Source of the DNA: Verrucomicrobiota bacterium
GTDB lineage: Bacteria; Verrucomicrobiota; Verrucomicrobiia; Limisphaerales; JADLHS01
DNA length: 64,000 nt
Assembly (NCBI GenBank): GCA_029573725.1
Contig: JAKQDQ010000058.1
Coordinates: 32,284 to 96,283 of the forward strand
Direction of reading: 5' to 3'
Below, in pieces: positions 1 through 10,061 of the stretch; within the stretch, counting starts at the first letter, position 1; every line of letters starts with the position of its first letter. Below the pieces are notes generated by a model. The model made no database searches and had not been told where the DNA came from. It saw nothing but the letters and a program-made list of their open reading frames with translations. A program made the position numbers and the translations under genes.

Positions 1-193
1 CCGGCCGGCCGGCAACGGCCCGTTTTATGGCTTGCCGAAAGCGGGACCGGGGATGTGGAAATTGGGTTTGGAAAATAGTTGCGCTTCGCGGCCGGTCCTG
101 CACAATCCGTGACGAAGCCAACCAAATCCGCCACCACCGCCGGTGGCGCCATGATGTTTGGGGGCAAATTTTGAATGCGGTGATTCCGGATTG

Positions 194-436
194 ATGAAAG
201 TGCTGCTGCAACATAAAGAGTCCAAGCTTTACCTCAAGGAGGTGGGCTTCACCACGGCGAGCGCTGCGGAAGCGATGGAGTTTCTCAGCTCCACCCAGGC
301 CATCGAATTCTGCGCCATGCACAAGATTGTGGACATGCAGATCGTGCTGCGGTTTCAAGAGCAGCACTTTGACATCGTGCTGCCCATGATTGCCGACCGG
401 CGCCTCCAGGGGGCCCGACCCAGTCCGGGGGCGTAG
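194..436 (+). CDS. small protein of unknown function (80 aa)
   Basis: I do not recognise this family. The reading frame is open from position 158, but the ATG at 194 gives a compact 80-residue protein with an amphipathic, balanced composition. It has no signal peptide, membrane segment or Cys/His metal motif. The middle (about residues 23-65) alternates hydrophobic and charged residues as a small alpha/beta domain would, and the tail after residue 68 is rich in Arg, Pro and Gly. It lies 116 bp upstream of biotin synthase on the same strand, and nothing links the two functionally. It could be a chance open frame in GC-rich DNA, but the composition of residues 1-66 looks protein-like. Confidence 0.5.
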   Translation: MKVLLQHKESKLYLKEVGFTTASAAEAMEFLSSTQAIEFCAMHKIVDMQIVLRFQEQHFDIVLPMIADRRLQGARPSPGA

Positions 437-552
437 TGGCAGGATGATTGCCCCCGCAGGCTTCGCTGCCGCGCGCGCCGGCCGGAGCGGTGCCGTCGGC
501 CCCCGCCATCTGCGTGCTTGCCTGCGCGCGGCTTTCCGTTAGCCTGTCAACC

Positions 553-1659
553 ATGACTGCGGAATTACTTGACGGGACCGATTACGAGCGCATCGGCGCG
601 CTCGGCGGGCGGGCGTTGGCGGGAGGGGGCATCACGCGCGATGAAGCGCTGTTTTTGTTCAACCTTGAAGCCCCAGCGGAGATTTTCGAGCTGATGGCGT
701 GGGCGAACCGGGTACGCATCAAATTCAAGGGCAACAAGATCCATTTGTGTTCCATCGTGAACGCCAAGGCCGGGGCCTGTTCGGAAAACTGCAGCTTCTG
801 TTCGCAGTCCTCCCATTATCAAACCGGCTCGCCCAAATACGGGTTTATTGATCCGGAACCCGTGGCCAATGCGGCGGAAGAGGCGAACCGGAACGGCGTG
901 ACCGCCGTGGGGCTGGTGGCCGCCTGGCGGGGGCTGAAGGAAGGGCCCGTGCTCGATGAGGTTTGCGAACGGATCGAGGAAATGAAGGCCGGCGGCAAGA
1001 CGCGGCCGGATGCCTCCCTGGGCTTGATTGAGAGCCAGCGTGTGGCGGACCGCCTGAAACAGGCGGGATTGGAATGTTACAATCATAATCTGGAAACCTC
1101 GCGCCGCTATTTCCCCAGCACCTGCACCACGCACACATACGAAGACCGGCTCAAAACCCTGGACCATTTGAAACGGGCGGGGATCAAAATCTGTTCAGGA
1201 GGCATTATCGGCATGGGGGAGACGCGTGCCGACCGTTGCGATCTGGCCTTCGAACTGAAGGCCGTCGGCGCCCACATTATTCCCATCAACATCCTCAATC
1301 CCATCGCGGGCACCCCCTTTGCGCGCAAGCCGCGTCTGTCCGTAATGGAGATCCTGAAGACCATCGCGTGCTTTCGTCTGATCATGCCGCGCCAGGAGAT
1401 CATGATCGCCGGCGGACGTGGCGTCAACTTGCGGGACGCGCAAAGCCTGGTGTTCATGGCGGGGGCCAGCGCCTTGTTGGTGGGCAATTATCTGACCACC
1501 CTCAACCAGACCGTGGAGCGCGACCTGCAAATGCTCAAGGACCTGGGATTGGATCCCGACTGGGATCACCACGGGTTTGACGATCAGGAAGCGGAAGTTG
1601 CGGAGGTTGCCGAGTCTCCGGCCCAGACAGAGGAGCTTGTCGGGGTGCCGGTCAAGTGA
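553..1659 (+). CDS. bioB: biotin synthase
   Basis: Radical-SAM enzyme that inserts sulfur into dethiobiotin in the last step of biotin synthesis. The CxxxCxxC cluster motif is at Cys76, Cys80 and Cys83 in the context AGACSENCSFCSQSSHY, which is diagnostic for BioB. The downstream blocks YNHNLET, CSGGIIGMGE and PINILNPIAGTPF are also typical. At 368 residues it is slightly longer than the E. coli enzyme. The extra length is an N-terminal helix region and an acidic, Glu/Ala-rich tail (about residues 340-368). The frame stays open upstream to 448, but family similarity begins near the ATG at 553. No other biotin genes are adjacent and no BirA-type operator was recognised upstream. Confidence 0.95.
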   Translation: MTAELLDGTDYERIGALGGRALAGGGITRDEALFLFNLEAPAEIFELMAWANRVRIKFKGNKIHLCSIVNAKAGACSENCSFCSQSSHYQTGSPKYGFIDPEPVANAAEEANRNGVTAVGLVAAWRGLKEGPVLDEVCERIEEMKAGGKTRPDASLGLIESQRVADRLKQAGLECYNHNLETSRRYFPSTCTTHTYEDRLKTLDHLKRAGIKICSGGIIGMGETRADRCDLAFELKAVGAHIIPINILNPIAGTPFARKPRLSVMEILKTIACFRLIMPRQEIMIAGGRGVNLRDAQSLVFMAGASALLVGNYLTTLNQTVERDLQMLKDLGLDPDWDHHGFDDQEAEVAEVAESPAQTEELVGVPVK

Positions 1660-1761
1660 TGGGGCCGACGTGAGCCAACGGATCGGGGCAACTCCGGCAT
1701 CCGCCGGGACCGCGGTGGACGCCAATGCCGGACGGAATCCGGTCAGGAGTTTCTCAAGGTG

Positions 1762-2523
1762 ATGCAACCGCTGGGCAAGAACATTGGGGGGTACTTCGGA
1801 GAGCGCATCAATATCCGGGCGGTCCTCAGCCAGGTGGAGGGGGCGGCGCGGTCCGGTGGCTGGGCGGAGGAAGTGTTTTACCAGGTGGACGGACTCAAGT
1901 GGCTGGCCCTGCGGAAAACCAGCGGGGCGCCGGAGCGGCGGGTTTACATCAGCACTGGCATTCACGGCGATGAACCGGCCGGGCCGCTGGCCGCCCTGCA
2001 GTTGCTGCAGGAAGACTGCTGGCCGGCCAACACGAGCGTCACTCTGTTGCCGGTGTTGAACCCGCGCGGGTGCCTGCTCAACCGTCGCGAGAGTCCCGAG
2101 GGCATTGACTTGAACCGGGACTACCTTGCTTCCCGTTCGGCCGAAGTGCGCGCACATCTGGCCTGGCTGCGGCCGCAACCCCGGTTTGACTTGTGTTTTT
2201 GCCTGCACGAAGACTGGGAATCGCGGGGCTTCTACGTATATGAGCTGAATCCGGACCAGCGCCCCTCCCTGGCGGAAACCATCATTGCCGCCGTGCAACC
2301 GGTCTGTCCGATTGACCGTTCCGCGGTAATCGAAGGCCGCGCGGCCCATGGCGGCATCATCCGGCCCGAAACGGATCCGCTCGCCCGTCCGCTCTGGCCG
2401 GAGGCGTTCTGGCTGCTGCAACACAAGACGCGGTTGTCCTACACGCTCGAAGCGCCATCCGACTTTCCACTGGCGGTCCGGGTCCAGGCCCTGATGGCCG
2501 CCGTGCGGGCGGCTTTGGCTTGA
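1762..2523 (+). CDS. M14-type zinc carboxypeptidase / succinylglutamate-desuccinylase-like
   Basis: A 253-residue zinc hydrolase of the M14 carboxypeptidase / AstE-aspartoacylase fold. The zinc site is readable: HGDE at residues 68-71 supplies the first His and Glu, and His149 in LHED supplies the third ligand. The general-base Glu is probably Glu230 in the motif YTLEAPS. NRD at residues 118-120 matches the substrate-binding Asn-Arg of the family. There is no signal peptide, so it is probably cytoplasmic. The start is ATG 1762; a GTG directly upstream at 1759 is an alternative. Murein-peptide amidase (MpaA-like) or N-acyl amino acid deacylase activity are both possible, and the sequence does not decide between them. 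Confidence 0.8.
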   Translation: MQPLGKNIGGYFGERINIRAVLSQVEGAARSGGWAEEVFYQVDGLKWLALRKTSGAPERRVYISTGIHGDEPAGPLAALQLLQEDCWPANTSVTLLPVLNPRGCLLNRRESPEGIDLNRDYLASRSAEVRAHLAWLRPQPRFDLCFCLHEDWESRGFYVYELNPDQRPSLAETIIAAVQPVCPIDRSAVIEGRAAHGGIIRPETDPLARPLWPEAFWLLQHKTRLSYTLEAPSDFPLAVRVQALMAAVRAALA

Positions 2524-2611
2524 ACGCAATGCGTTCCCGGCCGCCGCAACCGTGTCCCCGATTTTTTTACTGCCTTGCTCCGGACCCGGCCCGTAGGCTT
2601 TGCGGCGGGAC

Positions 2612-3625
2612 ATGACCGAGGCCGACGAATTCAAGGCACGGCTGCGACGCGACGGCTGGCTGCATCACCCGGATGCGTGCCTCACACCGTTGCGCGGCGG
2701 CGTTTCCAGTGAAATTTACCTGGTCGTGGATGGGGCGGAGCGCTTCGTGGTGAAGCGCGCGCTGCCGCGGCTCCGGGTTCGGGATGATTGGCAAGCGGAC
2801 CCGCAACGCAATGTCACCGAATGGAAGTACCTTGAGTGTGTGGGCCGGATTCTGCCCGGGGCCGTGCCACAATTGCGGTTCGCCAATCCGGAGGGCGGAT
2901 ACTTTGGCATGGAGTATCTGGGGGAGGCGTTTGCGAATTGGAAGCAGTTGCTGCTGCGCGGCGTTTGCGAGCCCGACCATGCGCGAATGGCGGGGCGCCT
3001 GCTGGGCACCATTCACCGTGCGACGGTGGCGCGGCCGGATCTCCTGACCCGCTTCGAAACCCGCGTGAATTTTCAGCAGCTCCGGATTGCCCCCTATTTG
3101 CTGACCACCGGGGCGCGACATCGGGATTTGCAGCGGTTGTATGCGGCCGAGGCGGAACGTCTCCTGGCGACCCGGGAATGTCTGGTGCATGGCGATTTCA
3201 GTCCCAAGAACATGCTGATTCAGGGCGGGCGCCTGGTACTCCTGGATTGTGAGGTGGCCTGGTACGGAGCGGCTGCGTTTGACGTGGCGTTTCTGCTCAC
3301 CCACCTCTGTCTGAAGGCGCTCCATCATGCGCCGGGCGATTTGGGGATTGCGGGGATGCTGCAAGGTTTCTGGCAGGCGTACCACGACGAACGCCCCCGG
3401 TTGACACCGGAATTTGAACCTGCCGTTGTGCGCTTGCTTGCGCTGCTGCTGCTCGCGCGCGTGGACGGCAAGTCGCCGGTCGAATATCTGGATTCGACGC
3501 GGAAGGCATTCATCCGTAACTTTGTGCCGTCGGCACTGACGGCCTCCATCCAAAGGCTCGACGAACTGTCGGGTCTCTGGTTCGACCAAGCGAAGGCGCT
3601 TGCGCCAGCAGCCGCCCGGACATGA
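2612..3625 (+). CDS. APH-fold small-molecule kinase
   Basis: A 337-residue kinase of the aminoglycoside phosphotransferase / choline kinase / methylthioribose kinase fold. The N-lobe has a Gly-rich turn (GGVSSEIYLV, residues 29-38) and a probable ATP-binding Lys48. The C-lobe has the Brenner motif HGDFSPKN at 193-200, with catalytic Asp195 and Asn200, and the metal-binding Asp212 in LDCE. Its stop overlaps the start of the enolase-like gene (ATGA at 3622-3625), so the two are almost certainly co-translated. The substrate cannot be told from sequence. Pairing with an enolase-fold dehydratase suggests phosphorylation of a small hydroxylated metabolite rather than antibiotic resistance. The start is ATG 2612; an upstream in-frame TTG at 2600 is less likely. 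Confidence 0.8.
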   Translation: MTEADEFKARLRRDGWLHHPDACLTPLRGGVSSEIYLVVDGAERFVVKRALPRLRVRDDWQADPQRNVTEWKYLECVGRILPGAVPQLRFANPEGGYFGMEYLGEAFANWKQLLLRGVCEPDHARMAGRLLGTIHRATVARPDLLTRFETRVNFQQLRIAPYLLTTGARHRDLQRLYAAEAERLLATRECLVHGDFSPKNMLIQGGRLVLLDCEVAWYGAAAFDVAFLLTHLCLKALHHAPGDLGIAGMLQGFWQAYHDERPRLTPEFEPAVVRLLALLLLARVDGKSPVEYLDSTRKAFIRNFVPSALTASIQRLDELSGLWFDQAKALAPAAART

Positions 3626-4905
3626 ACATTGCATCCATCTCGGCATGGCAGATCTACGATTCGCGGGGTGTTCCCACCGTCGAGGCGGAAGTGCGGCTGG
3701 CCGATGGAATCTGCGGTCGAGGGATCGCGCCTTCCGGCGCGTCCACGGGCCAGTTTGAAGCGCTGGAGCTGCGGGACGGTCACCCCGCGCGGTTCCGCGG
3801 CCAATCCGTGTTTAAAGCCGTCACCCACATTGAGAATGAGATTGCCGCGGCGTTGCGCGGGCAAAATGTTTTTGAGCAGCGCGCCATTGACGAACGGCTT
3901 GTCCAGCTGGACGGCACGCCGAACAAGGGCCGGCTGGGCGCCAACGCGCTGCTGCCCGTTTCGATGGCGGTGGCCCGGGCGGCCGCCGCTGCGCGCGGGG
4001 AGGCGTTGCACGTTTATCTGGGCGGCGGCCGGGGAACGGTGCTGCCCGTTCCGGAGATTCAGATCCTGGGCGGCGGAGCCCATGCCAACTGGCGGACGGA
4101 TGTGCAGGATTATTTGCTCATTGCCTCCGGCGCGCGCGATTTTGCCGGGACGCTGGAAATCACCCACAACGTGTATCATGCCGCCGGCGACCTGTTGAGG
4201 CAGCGCGGGAAATACTTTGGGGTGGCGGACGAAGGCGGGTATTGGCCCGAATGTGAGACCAATGAAGAACCGCTGGCGTTGCTGGTGGAAGCCATCCAGC
4301 GCGCCGGATACACCCCGGGTCGCGAGGCGGCCATTGCCCTGGACATTGCCGCCAGCGACTTGTTTGATCCGGTGGCGCAGAAGTACCGGTTTCGTCTGGA
4401 GGGGCGCGAGTTTGATTCCGCCGGCTTCATCCAGTTGATGGAACAGTGGTGTGGCCGGTATCCGATTGTTTCCATTGAAGATCCGCTGGCGGATACCGAT
4501 TGGGCGGGGTGGCGGGAGATTACGCGATCACTGGGCGCGCGCGTTCAATTGGTGGGCGATGACTTGTTCACCACCCATGTCGCGCGGATCAGCAGGGGAA
4601 TTGAACTGGGCGTGGCCAACGCCGTCCTGATCAAGCTCAACCAAATTGGCACGGTGACGGAGACGGTGGACGCCATCCGGCTGGCGCAGCAGGCGGGCTG
4701 GCAGCCGATTGTGTCGGCGCGTTCCGGGGAGACCGAGGACGCCTTCATTGCGCATCTGGCCGTCGCCACGAATGCCGGCCAGATCAAGGTCGGGTCATTC
4801 AGTCGCAGTGAACGCATGGCGAAATGGAACGAGTTGATCCGCATTGCCCGCCATCTGGGTGAACGGGCCCGTTATGCCGGATTCCCGGCGTCCCATTCGC
4901 CTTGA
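3622..4905 (+). CDS. divergent enolase (phosphopyruvate hydratase family)
   Basis: A 427-residue enolase, of normal family length. Many active-site parts are present: the loop PSGASTGQFEALELRDG (residues 37-53), His154, Glu204, metal ligands Asp241, Glu286 and Asp313, Lys338, and Lys389 in GQIKVG. Two positions that are normally invariant differ. Glu168 of yeast enolase corresponds to Asp163 here (VQDY instead of LQEF), and His373 corresponds to Ala366 (SARSGETED instead of SHRSGETED). The usual GDEGG is ADEGG. The protein may therefore be a slow enolase or act on another phosphorylated hydroxy acid. It overlaps the upstream kinase gene by 4 bp, and an ABC-2 permease pair follows. It would be annotated as eno by similarity; I leave the symbol blank because of the substitutions. 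Confidence 0.85.
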   Translation: MNIASISAWQIYDSRGVPTVEAEVRLADGICGRGIAPSGASTGQFEALELRDGHPARFRGQSVFKAVTHIENEIAAALRGQNVFEQRAIDERLVQLDGTPNKGRLGANALLPVSMAVARAAAAARGEALHVYLGGGRGTVLPVPEIQILGGGAHANWRTDVQDYLLIASGARDFAGTLEITHNVYHAAGDLLRQRGKYFGVADEGGYWPECETNEEPLALLVEAIQRAGYTPGREAAIALDIAASDLFDPVAQKYRFRLEGREFDSAGFIQLMEQWCGRYPIVSIEDPLADTDWAGWREITRSLGARVQLVGDDLFTTHVARISRGIELGVANAVLIKLNQIGTVTETVDAIRLAQQAGWQPIVSARSGETEDAFIAHLAVATNAGQIKVGSFSRSERMAKWNELIRIARHLGERARYAGFPASHSP

Positions 4906-4972
4906 GCCACGGCCGGCAGCCCGGGCCGCGGCAAACGGTCGGGAGGCGGGCCGCAGGCGGGGGTGGTTACGC

Positions 4973-5782
4973 ATGAGAAAATACTGGCAGGTCATCGGCA
5001 TCGGGGTGCAGAACCACCTGACGTACCGCTTTAATTTCCTGGCGCGCACGTTGTTTGACTTCATTCCGCTCACGGCGTTGTTGTTGTTGTGGCGCACCAT
5101 TTACGCGGGGAAGGGGGCCGACGCGACGGTGGCGACGTTTACGCTGGCGCAAATGACCACCTATTACCTGGTCGTGGCGGTGGTGGACGTGTTGACGGCG
5201 GTGAACGATGACGACTGGCAGATCGCCGCCGACATCAAGGACGGCAACATCAGTCAGTTTCTGCTCAAGCCCATTGATTACCTGTGGTTCCGGCTGTGCC
5301 TGTTTCTGGCGGGCCGTGCCGTGTATCTGACCGTCGCCGCGCTGCCGATTGCCGCGGTGATCTTGTTGCTGCATCAATACTTCATTCTGCCCGCCAGCTT
5401 CGGCGGGTTCCTGCTGTTCCTGCTGTCGGTGGCGCTCACGGCGCTGCTGCAATTTTTCCTCTCCTACACGATGGCGATGCTCGCGTTTTGGTTGATGGAG
5501 ATCTCGACCTTTGTTTTCATCCTCTACGCGCTGGAATATATTGCGAGCGGCCACATGTTTCCCTTGGACATTTTGCCCGACCCGGTGCGCTTCGGGTTGA
5601 TGAACTTGACCCCGTTTCCGTATCAGCTTTATTTGCCCGTGGCGATTTATCTGGAAAAAATTTCCGGCCGTGAACTGGTGACCGGGTTGTTGATGCAGGC
5701 CGCCTGGGTGCTCGTTTCCTACCTGCTCGCGCGTCTGGCCTGGCGTCGCGGAATCAAAAAATATGCCGCCGCCGGAGGTTAA
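4973..5782 (+). CDS. ABC-2 family transporter permease
   Basis: A 269-residue integral membrane protein with about six hydrophobic segments, of the ABC-2 permease type often annotated as DUF990-like. The pattern is a short basic N-terminus, TM1 near residues 22-42, a polar loop containing the phrase DIKDGNISQFLLKP, and a late loop with NLTPFPYQLYLP, all typical of this family. The start is ATG 4973, although the frame is open further upstream into the enolase end. Its partner permease begins 1 bp after its stop, so the two probably form a heterodimer. The nucleotide-binding subunit normally found just upstream is absent here. The transported substrate is unknown. Confidence 0.85.
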   Translation: MRKYWQVIGIGVQNHLTYRFNFLARTLFDFIPLTALLLLWRTIYAGKGADATVATFTLAQMTTYYLVVAVVDVLTAVNDDDWQIAADIKDGNISQFLLKPIDYLWFRLCLFLAGRAVYLTVAALPIAAVILLLHQYFILPASFGGFLLFLLSVALTALLQFFLSYTMAMLAFWLMEISTFVFILYALEYIASGHMFPLDILPDPVRFGLMNLTPFPYQLYLPVAIYLEKISGRELVTGLLMQAAWVLVSYLLARLAWRRGIKKYAAAGG

Positions 5783-5783
5783 A

Positions 5784-6611
5784 ATGGACGCCCGCCAGTG
5801 CTCCGTGGGGAATCGCGGCCGCCGCTATCTGGTGATTTATGCGGCGTTGCTGAAGAACTCCGTGATCCGCGAGATGATGTTCAAAGGCAATTTCCTGCTC
5901 TGGATCGTCGTGGAAGTGGCCTGGTTCGCCATGCAACTCGGCTTTATTTCCGTGCTCTATCTGCATACCGAGGCGATCGGCACCTGGACCAAGTGGCAGG
6001 TCGTGCTGCTGATCGGCGCGAGCCATTTCATCCAGCAGATGTACCAAACCTTTTTCCTGGTCAACTGTCTCAACCTCTCGGAACTGGTCCGCAGCGGCAA
6101 ACTGGACTTCCTGCTCATGCTCCCCGTCAATACGCGGTTTCTGCTGTCACTGCGCCAGCTTGACCTGGGCGGCCTGGTCAACGCCGCCTTCGCCGTCGCC
6201 GTGATGGTTTACGCCGCCGGAAAGCTGGAACTGGCTCTGACGTGGTCGCGCCTGCTGGTTTTTCTCGGATTGTGCGGGCTGGGCGTCGGCATCCATTATT
6301 GCCTGATGTTCACGCTCGCCACGGTGAGCTTTTGGACGGTGCGGGCCCAGGGGATTGTCCATGGTTATTACAATCTGTTCAACATCGCCCGCATGCCGGA
6401 TGAGGCGTTTGCGCGCGGGAGCGTGTTCCGTTCCGTGTTCACCTTTGTGCTGCCGGTGCTGCTTATTTCCAATGTTCCCGTGCGGCTCTTGACCGAGCGC
6501 CTGACTCCGGCGTCCGTCTGGCTGTTGGCAGGCATGACCCTGATTTGCGCGCTGGGCTCCGAATGGGTCTGGCGCCTCTCCGTGCGGCGTTACACCAGTG
6601 CCAGCTCGTGA
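5784..6611 (+). CDS. ABC-2 family transporter permease (second subunit)
   Basis: A 275-residue membrane protein, the sister subunit of the preceding permease. About six hydrophobic segments are visible, beginning near residues 30-50, and the motif SGKLDFLLMLPVNTRFLLS matches the family position of the DGNISQFLLKP loop of its partner. The ATG at 5784 is separated by one base from the stop of the upstream gene, so translation is probably coupled. A possible earlier ATG at 5763 would overlap the neighbour. The N-terminus before TM1 is short and basic. No ATPase gene follows: the next gene on the strand is an unrelated prepilin-like protein 172 bp downstream. Confidence 0.85.
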   Translation: MDARQCSVGNRGRRYLVIYAALLKNSVIREMMFKGNFLLWIVVEVAWFAMQLGFISVLYLHTEAIGTWTKWQVVLLIGASHFIQQMYQTFFLVNCLNLSELVRSGKLDFLLMLPVNTRFLLSLRQLDLGGLVNAAFAVAVMVYAAGKLELALTWSRLLVFLGLCGLGVGIHYCLMFTLATVSFWTVRAQGIVHGYYNLFNIARMPDEAFARGSVFRSVFTFVLPVLLISNVPVRLLTERLTPASVWLLAGMTLICALGSEWVWRLSVRRYTSASS

Positions 6612-6618
6612 TCGGGGG

Positions 6619-6636
6619 GCAGTGGAAGGCCACTGC
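6619..6636 (+). other. hairpin after permease operon
   Basis: A perfect 7-bp stem (GCAGTGG / CCACTGC) with a 4-base loop starts 8 bases after the stop of the second permease gene. It could cap the operon transcript. It is not followed by a T run, so it is not a classical intrinsic terminator. Confidence 0.3.
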
Positions 6637-6783
6637 GTTGTTCCCCGCCTTCACCCGTGGCGTCCCTCCTGCGCGCCGGCCGCCACACGGTCGGTCCGGT
6701 GCTTCTGAAATCAGGCCGGCCAAAATATCTTGTTGCCGGTGAGAATTTGGCCCATGGTGTGGTGCCGACCAGATTCAGCAGAG

Positions 6784-7635
6784 ATGAGCGCGCACCAACC
6801 ATTTCGTTTGCAACCATTGAAGCCGCCCGCCCGCCCGGGCGGATTCACTTTGATTGAGTTGCTCGTGGTGATCGCGATCATCGCGATTCTGGCGGCGATG
6901 TTGCTGCCGGCCTTGAGCCGGGCGAAGCTCAAGGCCCAGGGAATTTCCTGCATGAACAATGGCCGGCAGCTTCTGCTCGCCTGGCGGTTCTATGTGGACG
7001 ACAACCAGGACCGCGTCCCGCCAGCCTACGGTCCGCGCCAATGGGTGAACGGGAAATTGAATTTCAATCTGGGGAATCCGAGCAATTACGATATTGAGGT
7101 GGACATCAAGAAAAGTTTGCTCTGGCCCTACTGCGGCAACAACCCGGGAATCTGGCGGTGTCCCGGCGACCGGTCCACGGTACGCGCCACCACGGGGACC
7201 TACGCGGGACAGGTGGTGCCGCGGGTGCGCAGTGTTTCAATGAACGGCTGGTTCGACAGCACGGACATCGCGGGTTTCGGACCGCCCGGATTCCGCATTT
7301 ACAAAAAGATGAGCGATTTGACCCGCCCCGGCCCCGCGATGACGTGGGTGTTTCTGGACGAACGCGAGGACAGCATCAACGACGGCGAGTTCGTGGTGAG
7401 CATGTATGGCTACCCCGCGGATCCGGGGCGGTGGATGCTGGTGGATTACCCCGCGAGTTATCACGGCAGCGCCGGAGGGTTGTCATTCGCTGATGGTCAC
7501 TCGGAGATCCGCCGGTGGGTGGACCGCCGGACCATGCCCGCACTGCGTCAGGGCCAGGGGCTGCCCCTGAATGTGCTCTCGGAAGGCAACCAGGATGTGC
7601 TTTGGTTGATGGAACGTTCGACCCGCCAATTGTAA
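6784..7635 (+). CDS. prepilin-like secreted protein with H-X9-DG C-terminal motif
   Basis: A 283-residue type IV pilin-like protein. After a basic leader comes the prepilin peptidase site [19 protein letters not shown] (residues 20-38), with cleavage expected after Gly and methylation of Phe. One long N-terminal helix follows, then a globular domain. Near the C-terminus, [12 protein letters not shown] has the H-X9-DG spacing characteristic of the abundant type II secretion/pseudopilin-like proteins of Planctomycetes and Verrucomicrobia. The start is ATG 6784. It stands next to a paralogue 138 bp downstream and no pilus assembly genes adjoin it. Most likely it is an extracytoplasmic minor pseudopilin or cell-surface protein. 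Confidence 0.85.
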   Translation: MSAHQPFRLQPLKPPARPGGFTLIELLVVIAIIAILAAMLLPALSRAKLKAQGISCMNNGRQLLLAWRFYVDDNQDRVPPAYGPRQWVNGKLNFNLGNPSNYDIEVDIKKSLLWPYCGNNPGIWRCPGDRSTVRATTGTYAGQVVPRVRSVSMNGWFDSTDIAGFGPPGFRIYKKMSDLTRPGPAMTWVFLDEREDSINDGEFVVSMYGYPADPGRWMLVDYPASYHGSAGGLSFADGHSEIRRWVDRRTMPALRQGQGLPLNVLSEGNQDVLWLMERSTRQL

Positions 7636-7773
7636 CTGCGATCGGTGCGGCAACCTCGAGGGGACTGGCGGATGATACGGGCGGGCGTGGAGGGGCGTCG
7701 TGCGGCAAAATTGGCTTGAAGTCCGGCAGATTTATGTAAGATGTAATCTCGAACAGCCAATTGGGACCGTGAT

Positions 7774-8583
<810 letters not shown>

Positions 8584-8705
8584 ATCGGCCCCCGCCCGCC
8601 TCCCGTCTCCGGCCAGAAACCCGGCACCACCAGGAATATCCGGATCGTTGCCGGGGGGCAGTGGAGACGTGACAAACGGAATCACTCCGACAACCCTTGC
8701 CTTTT

Positions 8706-10061
8706 ATGAAACGAGACGGGACGGCTGCGGCCCCGCGGAAGAAATGGCGGGTGGTGTTGGGCCGGCTCTTCCGGTGGGGCTGCTGCTTTTTGCTTCTGGT
8801 CGCGCTGGTGGTGTTGTTCTGGCTGCGGGGCGCGTTGTACGATCATTTTGTCCGGTTCCCGCAGGAGGAGGCCGCGTGGCGGGCGTTGCGCGCGGAACGC
8901 CAGGCGGTCACCAACCTGGCCGGGTGGCCTGAGTATCGCGGAATTTTACATTCGCATTCCCATCTTTCCCACGATTCGGAGATGCCCTTCGAGGACATTC
9001 TCAAGGCGCTGGATGTGGCGGGGCTGGATTTCATTGGCCTCAGCGACCATTGCACCGATGGTCGCGCGGATTTCAACGCCCAGTGGCGCGGTTTGCATGG
9101 GGGGAAACTGTTCATTCCCGGGTTCGAAATGCGGGACGGCGTCATGCCCTTTGGCGTGGCCGCCGGCGTGGTGTTGAGCAATCGAACGGAGCTGTCCCTC
9201 CTGGCCCGACAGATCGTTTCCAATGGCGGCGTGCTCTTCTTTGCCCATCCGGAGGAGCCGCGGGCCTGGGAATTGCCGGAGCTGACCGGCATGGAGATTT
9301 ACAACATCCACAGCGACCTGAAGCAGTTGCGTGGCGGGCTGCCGGGGCTGTTGCCGCAGGTCCTCGTGAACCTGCGCCGCTATCCTGATCATGTTTATCG
9401 CAAGCTTTTTCGAAGGCCGACGCCTTTCCTCCAACGCTGGGATGAGCTGAACCTCACCCGGCACATCACCGGGACCGCCGGGAATGATTGTCATCAAAAT
9501 GTCGGCGTGCGCGCGCTGTACACGGCGGCGGACACCATCCGGATCGAGGACCCCAGTCCGCAGGTGCTGGCGGAATTTTCCTTGAACTGGCTGACCCGCC
9601 CGTTGGCGCGACTGTTGTTCGGCCGCCTGGAAGCCAATCGAAAACTGTTCCACCTCCAACTCGATCCCTACGAACGTTCGGCCCGCTTCGTCAACACACA
9701 CGTGCTGGCCCACGAACTAAGCGAAGCCGCGGTGCTCGAGGCGCTGCGCGCCGGGCGCGTGTTCATCGGCTTCGACATGATTGCGGACAGCTCGGGGTTC
9801 CGGTGGTTTGCGGACAATGGCACCGAGCGGGCCGTGATGGGCGAAGCGCTGCCCTTCACCACGGCCACCCGCCTGCACGCCCTCTCCCCCCTGCCGGGTC
9901 GTTTTTCCATTTGGCGGAACGGGGTCCTGCTCCAGCAACAGGAAGGCCGGCGGTGGGAGTGGACGCCTTCGCGGCCCGGAAAGTACCGCGTCGAAGTGGA
10001 AGTAAAGATCGGGAGCGAGTGGGTGCCATGGGTTTATGCCAACCCGATCGAGTTGAAGTGA
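8706..10061 (+). CDS. membrane-anchored PHP-domain (CehA/McbA-type) metallohydrolase
   Basis: A 451-residue protein with a basic N-terminus, one transmembrane anchor (about residues 24-41) and a PHP phosphoesterase-type domain. Metal-binding motifs are the His cluster HSHSHLSHDSE at 82-92 and SDHC at 113-116. HPEE near 185 and NDCH near 262 are further probable ligands. The C-terminal 110 residues look like a beta-sandwich with the phrase FSIWRNGVLLQQ, as in other CehA/McbA family members. The active domain probably faces the periplasm. The natural substrate is unknown; relatives hydrolyse phosphoesters or carbamate-like bonds. The ATG at 8706 is chosen over a TTG at 8697. Confidence 0.8.
   Translation: MKRDGTAAAPRKKWRVVLGRLFRWGCCFLLLVALVVLFWLRGALYDHFVRFPQEEAAWRALRAERQAVTNLAGWPEYRGILHSHSHLSHDSEMPFEDILKALDVAGLDFIGLSDHCTDGRADFNAQWRGLHGGKLFIPGFEMRDGVMPFGVAAGVVLSNRTELSLLARQIVSNGGVLFFAHPEEPRAWELPELTGMEIYNIHSDLKQLRGGLPGLLPQVLVNLRRYPDHVYRKLFRRPTPFLQRWDELNLTRHITGTAGNDCHQNVGVRALYTAADTIRIEDPSPQVLAEFSLNWLTRPLARLLFGRLEANRKLFHLQLDPYERSARFVNTHVLAHELSEAAVLEALRAGRVFIGFDMIADSSGFRWFADNGTERAVMGEALPFTTATRLHALSPLPGRFSIWRNGVLLQQQEGRRWEWTPSRPGKYRVEVEVKIGSEWVPWVYANPIELK

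Noticed and set aside
1..193. Possible gene at the left edge, including a minus-strand frame at 25-225
   Set aside because: Its composition is that of noise. The CCGGCCGGCCGG at the very start is a simple GC palindrome with no other support as a site.
1195..2634. 479-codon minus-strand open frame across bioB and the carboxypeptidase gene
   Set aside because: It lies opposite two well-supported genes and has the Arg/Gly/Pro/Gln-rich composition of an antisense shadow in GC-rich DNA.
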